This document shows positions 1 through 11,498 of a stretch of 64,000 bases of DNA, in pieces (the first letter of the stretch is position 1; each line of letters opens with the position of its first letter). Below the pieces are notes generated by a model, which was not told the DNA's origin, did not search any database, and worked only from the letters and a program-made list of their open reading frames with translations. The DNA is from Anaerosoma tenue. Lineage in GTDB: Bacteria > Actinomycetota > Coriobacteriia > Anaerosomatales > Anaerosomataceae. A program made the position numbers and the translations under genes. The stretch is from contig NZ_JALNTY010000001.1 in assembly GCF_023161965.1 (NCBI RefSeq), forward strand, positions 850,501-914,500, read 5' to 3'.

Positions 1-61
1 CGGTCGCGGCCACATAGAACGCCATTGCCAGCCAGAATGCGACGAACGCTACCTCGAGCAC
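1..61 (-). CDS. Cytochrome c assembly-type membrane protein (5' end only)
   Basis: Only the first 20 codons lie in the window; the gene runs off the left edge. A GTG at 61-59 follows a strong GAGGAG ribosome site and reads into a hydrophobic, aromatic-rich segment (FVAFWLAMAFYVAAT). That opening resembles the first membrane helix of ResC/CcsA/CcmF-type heme-handling proteins. It is the last visible gene of the ccm operon and starts 35 bases after the CcmD-like stop. The assignment rests on context and a very short stretch, so another small membrane protein is possible. Confidence 0.4.
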   Translation of the reverse strand, partial: MLEVAFVAFWLAMAFYVAAT

Positions 62-95
62 GGTGCCTCCTCAGTGATGCGCGGTGCCGGTGCCA

Positions 96-293
96 TCACT
101 CGTTGCCGGAACGACGGGCCACTGCGGCCTCAAGCACCTCGAGCTGCCGCGAGAGGGCGCCGAGGCGCTTGAGCGCCATGCCCACGTACACGACCATCCC
201 CGCCCACAGAAGGGCGTAGGCGCCGGCCACGAGCGGCCACTGGGTCAGAACGAGCGAGTAGACCTCTTCGAGCGTGGGATTCACAGCGATCAC
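96..293 (-). CDS. CcmD-like small membrane protein
   Basis: This 65-residue protein has a short N-terminal segment, one membrane helix (about residues 20-40) and a basic C-terminal tail likely to be a helix. Size, topology and position directly after ccmC (4-base overlap) match CcmD, which in System I cytochrome c maturation joins the CcmABC complex and helps release holo-CcmE. CcmD sequences are too short and divergent for a motif-based call, so this rests on topology and synteny. Confidence 0.6.
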   Translation of the reverse strand: MIAVNPTLEEVYSLVLTQWPLVAGAYALLWAGMVVYVGMALKRLGALSRQLEVLEAAVARRSGNE

Positions 294-1219
294 CTCTCCA
301 GCAGGGTCTTGGCCTGTTCGATACGGTCACGCAGCTGCACTTCACCCATCCGCAGCTGGTAGATGGCGTAACCGAGCGCGATCATCCCGATCTGGGCGAC
401 GATGAACGAGATCAGCATCGGCCCCTCGAGCCCGCCGCGTTCGATGACGGGATGGTTCGACGGGATCAGCCGGGTGATGAAGAACGAGATCGGCACGTCG
501 ATGAACGCCAGGATCGAGAACACCGCCCCGTACACCGCCCGGCGCTCCTCATCCTCGACCGAGTTGCGCAGCACGAAGTACGCGACCACGAGCAACGTGA
601 GGATGAAGTAGGTGGTGAGCCGCGGCTCCCAGTCCCACCACACGCCCCATGCCGCCTTGGTCCACAGGATGCCGGTGGCCATCGTGAGGCCCACGAACAC
701 CAACGTGACCTCCATCGAGACACGCCCCTTGGTGTCGTACTCGCGGTTCCGTGTCATGAGGAACCGGACCGCGTAGAACGCGGCGAAGGCGAACACGATG
801 AACGAGATCTCGGCCACCGGGACGTGGAAGTAGAAGATCTTCTGACCCCAATCGGGACGGCCGTACTCCGAGCCGAAGACCGTGGCCGTCTCGAATGTGG
901 CAGCGACGACCGTGACCGTCCCCGAGTCTGTATCCAGCGTCAGGGAGTCTTCGTCGGCGGAGGTGAGCTCGCCCCTGAACGTCTGGCCGCCGTCCCCCAC
1001 CACTTCGACGCGATATCCCACGTAGTTGCCGAGGTACCTCGCTTCGTCGATCGTCTGCTCGAACGGCCCCTTGTACCGGACCGAATCAACCTGCTCGGCC
1101 GTTCTCACGAAGCCGAAATCGGGCACACCGGCCCAGAAGAACGCGCCAAGGAACGCGCCGAGGGTCAGCACGCCTCCAAGCACGAGCGCGATCATCGCTC
1201 TCGTCGTGAGGGACTTCAC
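290..1219 (-). CDS. ccmC: Heme exporter/heme-handling protein CcmC
   Basis: CcmC presents heme to the chaperone CcmE on the outer face of the membrane during System I cytochrome c maturation. The 309-residue protein carries the tryptophan-rich WWD-family motif (WGVWWDWEPRL, near residue 193) flanked by two candidate heme-ligand histidines in FHVP (near 133) and SNHP (near 254). About six membrane helices are visible. It is longer than the usual ~240 residues because roughly 85 residues, rich in beta-type sequence, are inserted between the first helix and the rest. It lies downstream of ccmB and overlaps the ccmD-like gene by 4 bases. Confidence 0.9.
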   Translation of the reverse strand: MKSLTTRAMIALVLGGVLTLGAFLGAFFWAGVPDFGFVRTAEQVDSVRYKGPFEQTIDEARYLGNYVGYRVEVVGDGGQTFRGELTSADEDSLTLDTDSGTVTVVAATFETATVFGSEYGRPDWGQKIFYFHVPVAEISFIVFAFAAFYAVRFLMTRNREYDTKGRVSMEVTLVFVGLTMATGILWTKAAWGVWWDWEPRLTTYFILTLLVVAYFVLRNSVEDEERRAVYGAVFSILAFIDVPISFFITRLIPSNHPVIERGGLEGPMLISFIVAQIGMIALGYAIYQLRMGEVQLRDRIEQAKTLLER

Positions 1220-1255
1220 GGTATGGTCAGCCTCCTATCGAAGACGCGCCGACGC

Positions 1256-1960
1256 TCATGCGCCGACGATGAACTCATACAGACCGTACGATGCGAGGAG
1301 CATGATCACGTCGTATCCTACGACCCACCCCATGCCGGTCCAGAACACCCCCACACCCTCGGCCCCGCCCACGATCGCGCCTCCGGTGGCGATGACCGCC
1401 CCGAGCAGCAGCGGATACATCAACGGGATGAACAGCATCGCGAGAACGAAGTCCTTGCCCGATGTGTTGACCGACATCGTGGCCAGGAGCGTACCCACGC
1501 CGGAGATGCCCACCGAACCCGCCAGCAGGATCAGTGGCAGCAAGGCGAGCGAGGACGCATCCATCTGCTCACCCTGCAGGAACAGGAAGCCGAACACCGG
1601 CAGCGTCAGCAGTTCGACCGCCAGCAGGAAGATGAGGTTGCCGCCTGCCTTGGCGAAGAAGATCACCGGGCGGTCCACGGGCGAGAGCAGGAGCGCCTCG
1701 AGGCACCCCTGATCCTTCTCGTGGACCAGTGAGCGGTTGAGTCCGAGCATCGATGTGAAGATGAAGGCGAGCCAGAGCAGTCCGGCGGCGATGTCACGCG
1801 GATCGAAGCTCGAGCCCGCCTGCGACAGCGCCACGAAGTAGACGACCATCGTGAGCAGGGCGTAGAGGCCCATCGACATGATCATCTCCTTGGTGCGGAG
1901 CTCCATGACGATGTCCTTCCGGAGCATCGCCCGCAACTGCCGTCCGGAGAGTCCGGCCAT
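1256..1960 (-). CDS. ccmB: ABC transporter permease CcmB
   Basis: The 234-residue integral membrane protein has about six hydrophobic helices and the typical CcmB N-terminus, a cytoplasmic basic stretch before the first helix (LRAMLRKDIVMELRTKE). CcmB is the membrane half of the CcmAB ABC complex, which uses ATP hydrolysis to release heme-loaded CcmE from CcmC. The gene abuts the ccmA stop codon, and the length fits the family (about 220-230). No unusual features are seen. Confidence 0.9.
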   Translation of the reverse strand: MAGLSGRQLRAMLRKDIVMELRTKEMIMSMGLYALLTMVVYFVALSQAGSSFDPRDIAAGLLWLAFIFTSMLGLNRSLVHEKDQGCLEALLLSPVDRPVIFFAKAGGNLIFLLAVELLTLPVFGFLFLQGEQMDASSLALLPLILLAGSVGISGVGTLLATMSVNTSGKDFVLAMLFIPLMYPLLLGAVIATGGAIVGGAEGVGVFWTGMGWVVGYDVIMLLASYGLYEFIVGA

Positions 1961-2692
<732 letters not shown>

Positions 2693-2702
2693 ACGACCAC
2701 CC

Positions 2703-4781
<2,079 letters not shown>

Positions 4782-4818
4782 GCATGAGCTCCGTTCTTGA
4801 GAGAGACGATCCTACGTT

Positions 4819-5502
4819 CTACTGAGCCGCCTGATCGAGCGCGACCTCCGTGCACTGGAAGATCCCATCCGCCTCGATCGAGCCGGTGATGACGGCCTTC
4901 GCGCCACCAACGAAATCGTCGGGCAGTCCGCCGCCCCACGCGACGGACAGCGGGTTGTTCGCCGCGGCGTCATCGGCGAGCTGGAAGCGCACCGCCGAGC
5001 CGGCCGGCGCGATCGAACCCTCCACCACGAAGCCGGTGACCTTGACGGTGACCCCCAGGAGCTCGTCCTGGCGGTTGATGGTGTCGTTCACCGTGAGCGC
5101 ACCGGTAGCCGACTCGTACTTGGAGGGGCACTTGGTGACGAGGTACTTGGCGTCGATCGAGCCGTCGTCGGCGAGGACGCCTGTGACGGTGGCCGTCGTG
5201 CCGTCGCCGAACGAGCCCGGCACGACATCGTTCCAGACGATGCGCACGCGGCCCGCGTCTGGCTCTGCACTGTCCTCGATCTCGAAGACGAACGGCGAGG
5301 ATCCGGAGACCCAGGATCCGGCCACCACCTCACCGGAGACCTCCACCTGCTTGCCTACCAGAGACTCGTTGGTGAGCGCCTCGGCGACCGATGCCTTCGT
5401 GGCCGTCCCGCCGCTGAAACCGGCGAACATGATGAGTGCACCCACGGCTACGAAGATCAGGATGGTCACGCCGATGAGACGCTGCTTGGCTCGCTTGTTC
5501 AC
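4819..5502 (-). CDS. ccmE: CxxxY-type heme chaperone CcmE with a second OB-like domain
   Basis: CcmE binds heme covalently and carries it from CcmC to CcmF. The protein has an N-terminal anchor helix (about residues 8-28) and an OB-fold domain with CPSKY at residues 125-129. This is the cysteine (CxxxY) form of the heme-binding motif, in place of the HxxxY of most proteobacterial CcmE. At 227 residues it is clearly longer than usual (~150). The extra C-terminal region (about 147-222) looks like a second OB-fold lacking the CxxxY motif. It is the first gene of the ccm operon visible here. Confidence 0.85.
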   Translation of the reverse strand: MNKRAKQRLIGVTILIFVAVGALIMFAGFSGGTATKASVAEALTNESLVGKQVEVSGEVVAGSWVSGSSPFVFEIEDSAEPDAGRVRIVWNDVVPGSFGDGTTATVTGVLADDGSIDAKYLVTKCPSKYESATGALTVNDTINRQDELLGVTVKVTGFVVEGSIAPAGSAVRFQLADDAAANNPLSVAWGGGLPDDFVGGAKAVITGSIEADGIFQCTEVALDQAAQ

Positions 5503-5620
5503 TCAGCAATCACTCCCTGCCCGCCGCGCGGGCGCGCGGCGACACGATGATGGAGCGCGAGCGGGGCCGGAACCGGCCGCGTGGCGCACCGCGACTACCT
5601 TTACTTGCCTGAACGTTCGA

Positions 5621-5655
5621 ATCGTACCACACGCGCGCTCGTGAGCCACTCACGA
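5621..5655 (-). promoter_or_regulatory. Candidate ccm operon promoter with overlapping palindrome
   Basis: On the minus strand an extended -10 element (TGGTACGAT, hexamer at 5626-5621) lies about 120 bases upstream of ccmE. Immediately upstream, overlapping the -35 position, is a perfect inverted repeat TCGTGAG-CCA-CTCACGA (5639-5655), a possible operator. The rest of 5503-5721 shows no gene and no other clear signal. Confidence 0.35.
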
Positions 5656-5721
5656 ATGGAGAGCGGCGTCGAGCCCGCAGGGCTGCCATGAGCAATCCCT
5701 GTGCCGGGGGAAACGAACGGA

Positions 5722-6486
5722 TCAGGAGTTGCGCTGCCAGACGAGCGCCAGGCCTCTGAGCGTGAGATCGGCGTCGACCTCGCCCACCGTCTCGCATAGC
5801 GGAGCGATCATGCCGGCGAGACCACCGGTGGCGACGACCGCGCACTCGCCCCCCATCTCATCCCACACACGGCGCACGAGTCCGTCGATCATGCTCGCGT
5901 GCCCCATGAGGAGCCCCGCCTGTACCGACTCGCGGGTGTTGCGGCCGATCGCCCGTGACGGCGGCTCGAGATCCACCGCCGAGAGCCGCGCCGCCCGTCG
6001 GAACAGCGCCTCGGCGCTCGTCTCGATCCCCGGCGCGATGGCGCCCCCGAGATAGGCACCCGACCCGTCCACCACATCGAAGGTGGTGGCGGTGCCGAGG
6101 TCGACCACGATGACCGGGGCCCCGAACCCGTCCACGGCTGCCACCGCGTTGACGATCCGGTCGGCGCCTATCTCGTGCGGATTCTCGTATGCGATGGGCA
6201 TGCCGGTCTTCACGCCCGGCCCGATGACGAGGGGCGGCTTGCCCGTGGCGCGATGGGCGAGATCCTCGTACGCGATCGTCAGGGCCGGCACGACCGAGGA
6301 GATCACCACACGTTCGATACCGTCCCACTGCTGCCCGTCGAGCACGAACAGGCCGCCGATGTGCACCCTGATCTCGTCGGCGGTGAGCGTAGGGTCGGTC
6401 GAGACCCGCCAATGGCTCTCGATCCCCGAGGGACCGATCAGACCGAGGACGGTCTGGGTGTTGCCGATATCGACGGCGAGGATCAT
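5722..6486 (-). CDS. coaX: Type III pantothenate kinase
   Basis: CoaX phosphorylates pantothenate, the first step from vitamin B5 to coenzyme A. The 254-residue protein starts with the ASKHA-fold phosphate loop DIGNTQT (residues 5-11) and has the central DLGTATTFD motif and GGAIAPGI, all typical of CoaX. I chose the ATG at 6486 because it sits just before this loop and follows GGAAAGGA; an upstream extension in the same frame is not family-like. The protein fits with panB/panC in the same window. It is divergent from the response regulator at 6627. Confidence 0.92.
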   Translation of the reverse strand: MILAVDIGNTQTVLGLIGPSGIESHWRVSTDPTLTADEIRVHIGGLFVLDGQQWDGIERVVISSVVPALTIAYEDLAHRATGKPPLVIGPGVKTGMPIAYENPHEIGADRIVNAVAAVDGFGAPVIVVDLGTATTFDVVDGSGAYLGGAIAPGIETSAEALFRRAARLSAVDLEPPSRAIGRNTRESVQAGLLMGHASMIDGLVRRVWDEMGGECAVVATGGLAGMIAPLCETVGEVDADLTLRGLALVWQRNS

Positions 6487-6588
6487 GGTCCATCCTTTCC
6501 CTGGCGGCGCCGGCGCGAGGAGCAGACCGGCGGAGCCGAAGCGTGACGACCCGGCAACAGCGTGGACGGCGCCCACGAAGCCCGGTGG

Positions 6589-6620
6589 TATCATCGCGTA
6601 TGACCTCGATACCCGGAGGA
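6589..6620 (+). promoter_or_regulatory. Promoter and ribosome site of the response regulator gene
   Basis: An extended -10 element TGGTATCAT (hexamer 6589-6594) is followed by CGGAGGA at 6614-6620, which places the start at GTG 6627. An in-frame ATG at 6600 almost coincides with the expected transcription start, so a leaderless alternative start cannot be excluded. Confidence 0.4.
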
Positions 6621-6626
6621 CGTACC

Positions 6627-7328
6627 GTGACAACGACACCAGCCCGGATCCTCGTCGTCGATGACGAAGAGTCGATCCTCCAGTTCGTATCCTACAACCT
6701 CCGCAAGGAGGGTTACGAAGTGACCGTGGCCGCCGATGGCGACACGGCCCTCGCGCTTGCGGCCGAGAACCCGTTCGACCTCATCGTGCTCGACATCATG
6801 TTGCCGGGCACCGATGGCTATGAGGTGTGTCGGCGACTCCGCGCTTCGAGCGATACTCCCGTGCTGTTCCTCTCGGCCCGGGACACCGAGCTCGACAAAG
6901 TGGTGGGGCTCGAGCTCGGCGGCGACGACTATCTCGCCAAGCCGTTCGGCGTACGGGAACTGATCGCCCGCGTGAAGGCCCTGCTGCGCAGGAGCGCCGG
7001 GCGTGCGAAAGAGGGTGCCGATGAGGCGCGCACGCTCAAGGCCGCGGGCATCAAGCTCGACGAGGGCTCGCACCTCGCCTATCACGGAGACACCGAGATC
7101 GACCTTACCCCGCGGGAGTTCGAGCTTCTGGCGTGCCTGATGCGGCACGCAGGCCGCGTCCTGTCGCGGGAGCAGCTCCTGAAAGAGGCGTGGGAGTGGC
7201 AGTACGTGGTGGAGACGAAGACGGTGGATACCCACATCAAGCGCCTCCGTGACAAGCTGGCCGCCGCCGGAGTGGACCCCGCCGTCGTGGAGACCGTGCG
7301 CGGCTACGGGTACCGTCTGGCAACGTAG
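6627..7328 (+). CDS. OmpR/PhoP-family response regulator
   Basis: This 233-residue protein has a receiver domain (residues ~7-120: acidic pocket DD at 11-12, phospho-acceptor D56 in LDIMLPG, lysine in LAKPFG) and a C-terminal winged-helix DNA-binding domain (about 140-230, with the LTPREFELL and RGYGYRL hallmarks). It is paired with the histidine kinase 12 bases downstream. Close relatives include PhoP/PhoB, RegX3 and ResD-type regulators; the regulated genes cannot be read from this sequence. The GTG start is supported by a strong upstream GGAGGA. Confidence 0.9.
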   Translation: MTTTPARILVVDDEESILQFVSYNLRKEGYEVTVAADGDTALALAAENPFDLIVLDIMLPGTDGYEVCRRLRASSDTPVLFLSARDTELDKVVGLELGGDDYLAKPFGVRELIARVKALLRRSAGRAKEGADEARTLKAAGIKLDEGSHLAYHGDTEIDLTPREFELLACLMRHAGRVLSREQLLKEAWEWQYVVETKTVDTHIKRLRDKLAAAGVDPAVVETVRGYGYRLAT

Positions 7329-7340
7329 CGGCGGATCGGT

Positions 7341-8777
7341 ATGTCCATCCGCCGCCGCCTCATCGCAGCGTTCCTCGCGGTAGCACTGACGGTAGCGGCT
7401 GCGCTCTCCGTCTACTTCCTCACGGAGCTCGAGGACTACAGCCTCCGGAAGATGGAGGAGCGGCTCACCAGCGAGCAGATGCTGCTGTCGGCCACGGTGA
7501 GCGCACAGATGGCCGCCGCCGGCCGCAGCTCGCTCACCGATGGCCAGGCCGCCTCGCTCGGCGCGGTCCTAGAGTCGGTCGACCAGACGGCCGTCTCACG
7601 GGTGCGCATCCTCGACAGTGACGGCGTCTCGTTGGTGGACTCGGCCAACGAGGACGTGGGCGTGGGATATGCCGAGACCCCCGAGGTGGCTCGCGCCCTT
7701 GTGGGCGAGCGGTCATCGACGCAACGCGCGCTGCCTGACGGGAGGGTCGGGATCTCGGTGGCCGGCCCCATCGTCGTTGACGGACGGGTGACCGGAGCGG
7801 TCTACACATCGGGCGCCACCTTCTCCATCACCACGCTGCTGCGCGAGTACCGCACGGAGGTCGCGATCGTCGCCGCCGTGTTCGTGCTGGTCACGATCGT
7901 GCTCACTGAGACGCTCGCGCGATGGCTGTCCCGTCCTCTGCAGTCGCTCGCCCAGGGCGCTGTGGCGTTCGCCGACGGCGACCACTCAGTGCGCGTCCGG
8001 CCTACCGGCTCCGCCGAGATCCGCGCGCTCGCCGACGCGTTCAACGCGATGGCCGACGAAGTGCAGGCGGCGCTCCTTGAGCTTCGCGAGGAGGAGAGAC
8101 GTAAGTCGCGTTTCGTGTCAGACGTGAGCCACGAGCTTCGAACACCGCTCACCGCCATCCGCGGGGCGGCGGAGACGCTCCTCGACGGCGACGTGCCGGA
8201 GGAGGACGCGCGTCAGTTCCTCTCCACCATCGCTCGTGAGTCGGAGCGGCTCACACGCCTGGCGAACGATCTCATCACGCTGCAGCGTATCGAGGGGGCC
8301 ACGGGCGAGTTGCCGCTCTCGAAGATCGACCTGGAGGTCGTGGCCCGCCAGGCGATCGAGAGCCTTGCGCCCCTCACGGAAGCAAGGAACGTCCGGGTGG
8401 AGGTGACGGGCACCGCCGAACCCGTCCTGGGCGACCGCGACAGACTGCAGCAGGTGCTCGGCAACCTGCTCGACAACGCATCGCGCGTGACTCCCGAGGG
8501 CGGGACCATCGCGGTGGAGCTCGCCACGGAGGACGGCAGGTCGGTCATCCGCGTGATCGACGAAGGTCCGGGCATCGCCGAGAAGGACGCCGAGCGCATC
8601 TTCGACCGCTTCTACCGGGCGCAATCGAGCCGCGATCGCGGCTCCGGAGGAGCCGGCCTGGGACTCGCGATCGTAGCGGCGATCGTGTCATCGCATGGCG
8701 GCACGATTACAGCGGCCGCCCGTCCCGGGAAGGGCACGGTGTTCACGCTGAAGCTGCCCACGATACCGAAGGACTGA
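7341..8777 (+). CDS. Membrane sensor histidine kinase (PhoR-like architecture)
   Basis: The 478-residue kinase has an N-terminal membrane helix, an extracytoplasmic sensor region (about 30-165), a second helix (about 170-192), a HAMP linker, a HisKA dimerisation domain with phospho-acceptor histidine in SHELRTPLTA (near residue 264), and a C-terminal ATPase domain with the N-box (NLLDNAS) and G-boxes (DEGPGIA, GAGLGLAI). It is the cognate partner of the preceding regulator. The sensor region has no family that I can name. Confidence 0.9.
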   Translation: MSIRRRLIAAFLAVALTVAAALSVYFLTELEDYSLRKMEERLTSEQMLLSATVSAQMAAAGRSSLTDGQAASLGAVLESVDQTAVSRVRILDSDGVSLVDSANEDVGVGYAETPEVARALVGERSSTQRALPDGRVGISVAGPIVVDGRVTGAVYTSGATFSITTLLREYRTEVAIVAAVFVLVTIVLTETLARWLSRPLQSLAQGAVAFADGDHSVRVRPTGSAEIRALADAFNAMADEVQAALLELREEERRKSRFVSDVSHELRTPLTAIRGAAETLLDGDVPEEDARQFLSTIARESERLTRLANDLITLQRIEGATGELPLSKIDLEVVARQAIESLAPLTEARNVRVEVTGTAEPVLGDRDRLQQVLGNLLDNASRVTPEGGTIAVELATEDGRSVIRVIDEGPGIAEKDAERIFDRFYRAQSSRDRGSGGAGLGLAIVAAIVSSHGGTITAAARPGKGTVFTLKLPTIPKD

Positions 8778-8780
8778 CCG

Positions 8781-11498
8781 CTAGCCGATGCGGTCCAGCT
8801 CGATCACGGCGTGATCGCCCGCGACCTCGGAGAACACCGCGGCCGTCTCAGGATGGCACGTGAAGAACACGATCTGGCGTTGCTCCGCGAGCTGGGACAC
8901 GGCCTCGGCGGCGCCTCGCCTACGCTCGGGATCGAAGTTCACCAGGACATCGTCCATCAGGACCGGCAGGGCGGCGCCCACGTCACCGAGACGGGCGATC
9001 AAGCCGAGACGGATGGCAAGGTAGAGTTGTTCGGCCGTGCCGCGCGAGAGCAGGTCGGAGGTGTGGGCGGCGGAGTGCGCGTCGAACGCCTCGATACGGC
9101 CGTCGTCGAGCGGCACGCTCAGGCTCGTGTATCGGCCATGCGTCATCGTTGCGAACAGACGACCGGCCTCCCGGACCACCTCGGGCTGCCGCTCGCGCTC
9201 GTACCGCTCCTGCGCCTCGGCAAGGATGCGCGCCGCACAAGCGCGGACGAGATACCGGTCCACGGCGTCGTGGATACGCTCCACCGTACCGGCCTCGGCG
9301 AGGTGAAGCTCCGCCCTCCGCTTCTCGCGAGCGGCCTTCTCGAGACGCCCCTCGAGCCCGCTGATCTCTGAGACGACCTGCTCAAGGGCCTGTGACGCCT
9401 CGCCCTCCTCCTGCCGGGCGGCCTCATGGAGAAGCCGCAGGTCATCGGCGCTCCCGCCCTCGGCAAGATCGAACCGCTCGAGTATCCCGCGAAGGTCTGC
9501 GGCGGCGTTCTCCGCGCGCTCCTGCTCTGCCGCGATACGGGCGTCCGCGTGACGCAGATCCCGTGAGAGGTCCTCCATGCGCGCCACCGCAGCACGCTCG
9601 GCCGCGATGCGCTCCCGCAGGCGGCTCGCCATCAGCGGGAGATCGTCGCGTCTGGGCTGCTTGGACACCGTCACGAACGGCGACACGGCGGCCGCGAACC
9701 GGCCGGTGAACTCGTCCGCGGCGGCCCTGCGCCGCTCCAGGTCCTCCCGGCGCTCCGCCGCAGCGGCCTCGGCGATCCGCGCCTCGCGTGCGTACCCGAG
9801 CACCGCCGCGACCGCGCCAGGCGTGAGGTCACCGTCGAGACCGCGGTCGGCGAGCCATGACGTCCAGAGCGCCATGCGGGTCTCAACCGCCCCTTCAGCC
9901 AGCTTCGCGTCCCGCGCCGCCTCTTCGCGTACCTCGGCGGCCCGCTCGACCGACTCCACCGTGCTCCGCGCCAACTCGAGCGAGCGGCGCATGCGCGCGA
10001 GATCGAGCGGTCCCGCGCTGGCATCCAGACCCAGGATCCGCAGGTAGCCTCGTGCGTCGTCACCGGGTGAACCGGTCGCGCCGGTCCGGGATCTGTACAG
10101 GAACCACGCACCGGCGAGAACGAGCACGACGCCGATGCCGACCGTGACCCATTCGCGCAGGTAGACACCCGTGGCCACTGCGGCCAGCCCCGAAACGAGC
10201 ATCACCATCGACGGGAAGTCGAGGCCGTGCCCGGACGGCGCACGCACGGACGCATACAGCGTTTCGAGCGCATCGAGAGCAGAGAGCCGTTCCGCGATCG
10301 CGTCTTTCGCGTCGGGAGCCACGATGCCGAGCGGCCGCAGCGTCTTCTCAGCCGCCGCCGTTGCCTGTGCCAGCGCTTCTTCGGCCCGCCCGAGCGCCTC
10401 GGTGCGACTCTCGAGCTGCAACCGGAGCCTCTGCAGGTCTTCCCTCGCCTCTTCGATCTCTGTTGCGTCCAGATGCGCGCTGCCGAGCGCGTCGAGCGAT
10501 TCACGCGAGAGACCGCTCCTGCGCGCGGCTTCCTCCGCCTGAGCGGCGGAACGGTCGACGATCGCCTCGGCTTCGACCAGCGACCTGATCGCCTCGATGT
10601 GCGCGGGGGCCTCCTCCAGGAGTGCCTCAAGATCGGGTATCGCGGCGCGCAGCGACTCGTCGATGTCGAGCGACCGCGACTCCTCGTCCAGACGTTTGCG
10701 CTCCTGACGGAGGTGCAGGAGCGCGTCTTCCTGCGCCTCGATCACCGCTCGCCGCTCCTCGGCACGCTCCACCGCAAGCGCGAACTCGGTCGACCGCGCC
10801 CGCGCCCGCTCCAGTCCCTCCCGGAGCTCCGGCAGCCTCGCGCTCAGCGCCGCAAGCGTCTGCTGCTCGCCGACGAGCTGCTCGGCCTCGGCCTTCGAGG
10901 AGCGCAGATCGGATCGCGTCGAGCGGACGTCGGCCAGCAGCAGGTTGAGCTCTCGCTTGCGGCCGGAGGTGACGTAGATGTCTCCGGCCTCCTTCTCGAT
11001 GGCCGTTCGGACCTCGTGCGGGCTCACACGCAGCCCGGCGCTCGCCGCGTACAGTCGCGCCAACACGTCGTCGCCGGCAGCGCGCTGCTCCTCGATCGCG
11101 GCCATCTCATCCAGGCCGAAACCGAAGACGACCCGATAGGCCAGGGCGCTCACGCCCTCGGTGATGTCGCCGAGAAGACCGGGACGATCGTCGCCCCACA
11201 GCGTGTTCGTGTTAACCACGCCGCCGTGCGCGCCCTCGCCCCGCTCGATCACCCACGCACCGTCCGCGTCCTCCATCACGAGTCGCGCAAGCCGGCTGCC
11301 GCCGCCCGGGACGAAGTACCCGGGCTCCTTCATGGCCGCGGTGGGATATCCGAAGAGGACGTGGCGTACCAGCGAGGTGTACGTGGACTTGCCCGCCTCG
11401 TTGGGCCCCAGGACGACGGTCAGCCCGTCGCCCAGGTCGCCGAGCGTGGCGCCCGTGAGACGCCCGTATCGCACCGCCTCTATGCGCCGGAGCCTCAT
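8781..11498 (-). CDS. YhaN-like AAA ATPase (SbcC/Rad50-related)
   Basis: The 905-residue protein has an N-terminal P-loop (GPNEAGKST, about residues 31-39), long coiled-coil-forming charged segments and a C-terminal ATPase half with an ABC-type signature region and Walker B (LPVLMDDVLVNFD). A membrane hairpin sits in the middle (about 433-470) where Rad50/SbcC proteins have a zinc hook; I see no CxxC hook. This layout matches Bacillus YhaN rather than true SbcC. It is translated after the metallophosphoesterase with a 4-base overlap, as in yhaO-yhaN. The likely role is DNA end processing or repair. Confidence 0.8.
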   Translation of the reverse strand: MRLRRIEAVRYGRLTGATLGDLGDGLTVVLGPNEAGKSTYTSLVRHVLFGYPTAAMKEPGYFVPGGGSRLARLVMEDADGAWVIERGEGAHGGVVNTNTLWGDDRPGLLGDITEGVSALAYRVVFGFGLDEMAAIEEQRAAGDDVLARLYAASAGLRVSPHEVRTAIEKEAGDIYVTSGRKRELNLLLADVRSTRSDLRSSKAEAEQLVGEQQTLAALSARLPELREGLERARARSTEFALAVERAEERRAVIEAQEDALLHLRQERKRLDEESRSLDIDESLRAAIPDLEALLEEAPAHIEAIRSLVEAEAIVDRSAAQAEEAARRSGLSRESLDALGSAHLDATEIEEAREDLQRLRLQLESRTEALGRAEEALAQATAAAEKTLRPLGIVAPDAKDAIAERLSALDALETLYASVRAPSGHGLDFPSMVMLVSGLAAVATGVYLREWVTVGIGVVLVLAGAWFLYRSRTGATGSPGDDARGYLRILGLDASAGPLDLARMRRSLELARSTVESVERAAEVREEAARDAKLAEGAVETRMALWTSWLADRGLDGDLTPGAVAAVLGYAREARIAEAAAAERREDLERRRAAADEFTGRFAAAVSPFVTVSKQPRRDDLPLMASRLRERIAAERAAVARMEDLSRDLRHADARIAAEQERAENAAADLRGILERFDLAEGGSADDLRLLHEAARQEEGEASQALEQVVSEISGLEGRLEKAAREKRRAELHLAEAGTVERIHDAVDRYLVRACAARILAEAQERYERERQPEVVREAGRLFATMTHGRYTSLSVPLDDGRIEAFDAHSAAHTSDLLSRGTAEQLYLAIRLGLIARLGDVGAALPVLMDDVLVNFDPERRRGAAEAVSQLAEQRQIVFFTCHPETAAVFSEVAGDHAVIELDRIG

